A stretch of 60,429 bases of DNA, from positions 1 through 60,429 of the forward strand of contig JAIEPT010000007.1 of the NCBI GenBank assembly GCA_019748295.1. Direction: 5' to 3'. The DNA is from Gemmataceae bacterium. Its GTDB lineage: Bacteria; Planctomycetota; Planctomycetia; Gemmatales; Gemmataceae. The notes under the pieces are model-generated. The model saw only the letters and a program-made list of their open reading frames with translations. It did no database searches and was not told where the DNA came from. Made by a program: the position numbers and the translations under genes. This document shows positions 59,757 through 60,429 of this stretch, in pieces (position 1 is the stretch's first letter; every line of letters begins with the position of its first letter).

Positions 59757-60407
59757 ATGAGCACCGGCCTGTCCGAATCGATCCAGATTGCAGTCGCGCT
59801 TTTAGAGCGCGACGCGGAAAGTGTGAGGGCGGTTTTGAGCGGCGAGGAGAACCGATTCTCGCGTGCCTTGCAAGCCCTCCAGCAACTCGCGGAAGGGGAA
59901 GGCATCCCCATTGCGATTGTCAGTGGGCTGGGGGCGATTCGTTATGGATACCCCGCCGTCACCCAGGATATTGACGTCGTCGTTGGCCGCGGGGACTTGG
60001 ATCGGCTGACCATGCGAGCGACGATGTACGGACTCAAAGCAGCATGGGCGCCGGAGTCAGGATGGCACACGCTTTCGTTCGGCGATGTCGAGATCAATGT
60101 GGTTCCCGAAGGGGGCAAGGCTCGCAACTCTTCGCCGACGACGATTCCAGGGCCCGCTGCATTGGACGTCTTGCAAGGTTTGGCATACGCGAGTTTGCCG
60201 GGTTGGATGGAGTTGAAGCTGAGTTCGGGAAGGCAAAAGGATCGCGCCCATGTCGTTGAAGTCATGAAGGCCTGCAACGATGCGATTTTGGTTCAAGCGA
60301 GAGTGCATTTGGAATCGGTGCATCCGCAATACGTCGCGTTGTTCGATGAACTGCGCGAGGAGGCATCGGAAGAGAAGAACCAGGAAGGCGAGCGCGGCAA
60401 ACGATAG
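59757..60407 (+). CDS. Nucleotidyltransferase-like protein
   Basis: 216 residues. The core GLGAIRYGYPAVTQDIDVVVGRGDLD has the GxxA...DID metal-binding pattern of the DNA-polymerase-beta-like fold, including AbiEii-type toxins. It starts 12 bases after the adaptor stop, so it lies in the same transcript even though its role differs. The tail (EEKNQEGERGKR) is charged. Confidence 0.75.
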   Translation: MSTGLSESIQIAVALLERDAESVRAVLSGEENRFSRALQALQQLAEGEGIPIAIVSGLGAIRYGYPAVTQDIDVVVGRGDLDRLTMRATMYGLKAAWAPESGWHTLSFGDVEINVVPEGGKARNSSPTTIPGPAALDVLQGLAYASLPGWMELKLSSGRQKDRAHVVEVMKACNDAILVQARVHLESVHPQYVALFDELREEASEEKNQEGERGKR

Positions 60408-60412
60408 GTAGT

Positions 60413-60429
60413 TGTTGCTCCCCTCTCCC
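60413..60429. repeat. Start of a family D hairpin at the window edge
   Basis: GCTCCCCTCTCCC, the opening of the repeat seen complete at 1051-1100. Cut by the window end. Confidence 0.7.

Overview
The window is about 60% GC and almost certainly comes from a planctomycete (Planctomycetota). The main reasons are a complete PVM-type (Planctomycetes-Verrucomicrobia) bacterial microcompartment (BMC) locus, an LPS gene (lpxB), secreted TPR and PPIase proteins of planctomycete style, a Uma2 protein, and very many long hairpin-forming repeats between genes. No rRNA, tRNA, CRISPR array or intact insertion sequence was found.

Region 1 (1-13.3 kb) is housekeeping: a Tat-exported Fe/Mn superoxide dismutase, three SAM-dependent methyltransferases (one of the cyclopropane-fatty-acid-synthase type), a 2Fe-2S ferredoxin, a TrmJ/LasT-type RNA methyltransferase, ribosomal protein bL28, GatC and GatA of the amidotransferase (GatB is not here), an orphan histidine-kinase-like protein and CinA. 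Region 2 (13.8-20.5 kb) has a parvulin PPIase, a TPR lipoprotein, a DUF475/TerC-like membrane protein beside an ATP-grasp ligase, a stand-alone methylmalonyl-CoA-mutase-type B12 subunit overlapping its GTPase chaperone (MeaB), and a Uma2 nuclease-like protein. Region 3 (20.6-25.4 kb) is the phosphate uptake set pstS-pstC-pstA with a Pho-box-like repeat upstream, but no pstB. Region 4 (25.4-32.5 kb) holds transposase remnants, an aspartate kinase with duplicated ACT-domain pairs, a small two-gene pair, an Rrf2-like regulator, lpxB and a NUDIX protein. Region 5 (33.2-45.2 kb) has a type I secretion-like set (ABC exporter, HlyD adaptor, TolC-like protein) with two inverted copies of one repeat element, an FAD oxidoreductase, a large TPR-metallopeptidase and a second TolC-like lipoprotein.

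Region 6 (46.1-57.6 kb) is the centrepiece. In order it encodes a DeoR regulator, PduL phosphotransacylase, two BMC-H shell proteins, acetate/propionate kinase, BMC-P, CoA-acylating aldehyde dehydrogenase, BMC-P, an RpiB/LacAB-like protein, BMC-P, class II aldolase, a toxin-antitoxin-like pair, a lactate/malate dehydrogenase, a four-helix-bundle (S23) gene inside an exact inverted repeat, and a TIM-barrel aldolase-like protein. By analogy with the described planctomycete organelle, the aldolase would release lactaldehyde from fuculose- or rhamnulose-phosphate; the dehydrogenase, PduL and kinase would carry it to lactate and ATP, and the lactate/malate dehydrogenase would recycle NADH inside the shell. 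The additions within the operon (PIN-type toxin module, hairpin-bounded S23 gene, two near-identical ~240-bp nested hairpins, and an aldolase with a six-cysteine linker) are the most unusual points.

Region 7 (57.7-60.4 kb) is a TetR regulator with two apparent operators, a coupled HlyD-type adaptor and a nucleotidyltransferase-like protein; the rest of this efflux operon probably lies beyond the window.

At least ten distinct families of imperfect palindromes, each roughly 60-260 bp, fill the spaces between genes. Several recur two or more times in the window. They account for most of the non-coding DNA and for many spurious open reading frames.
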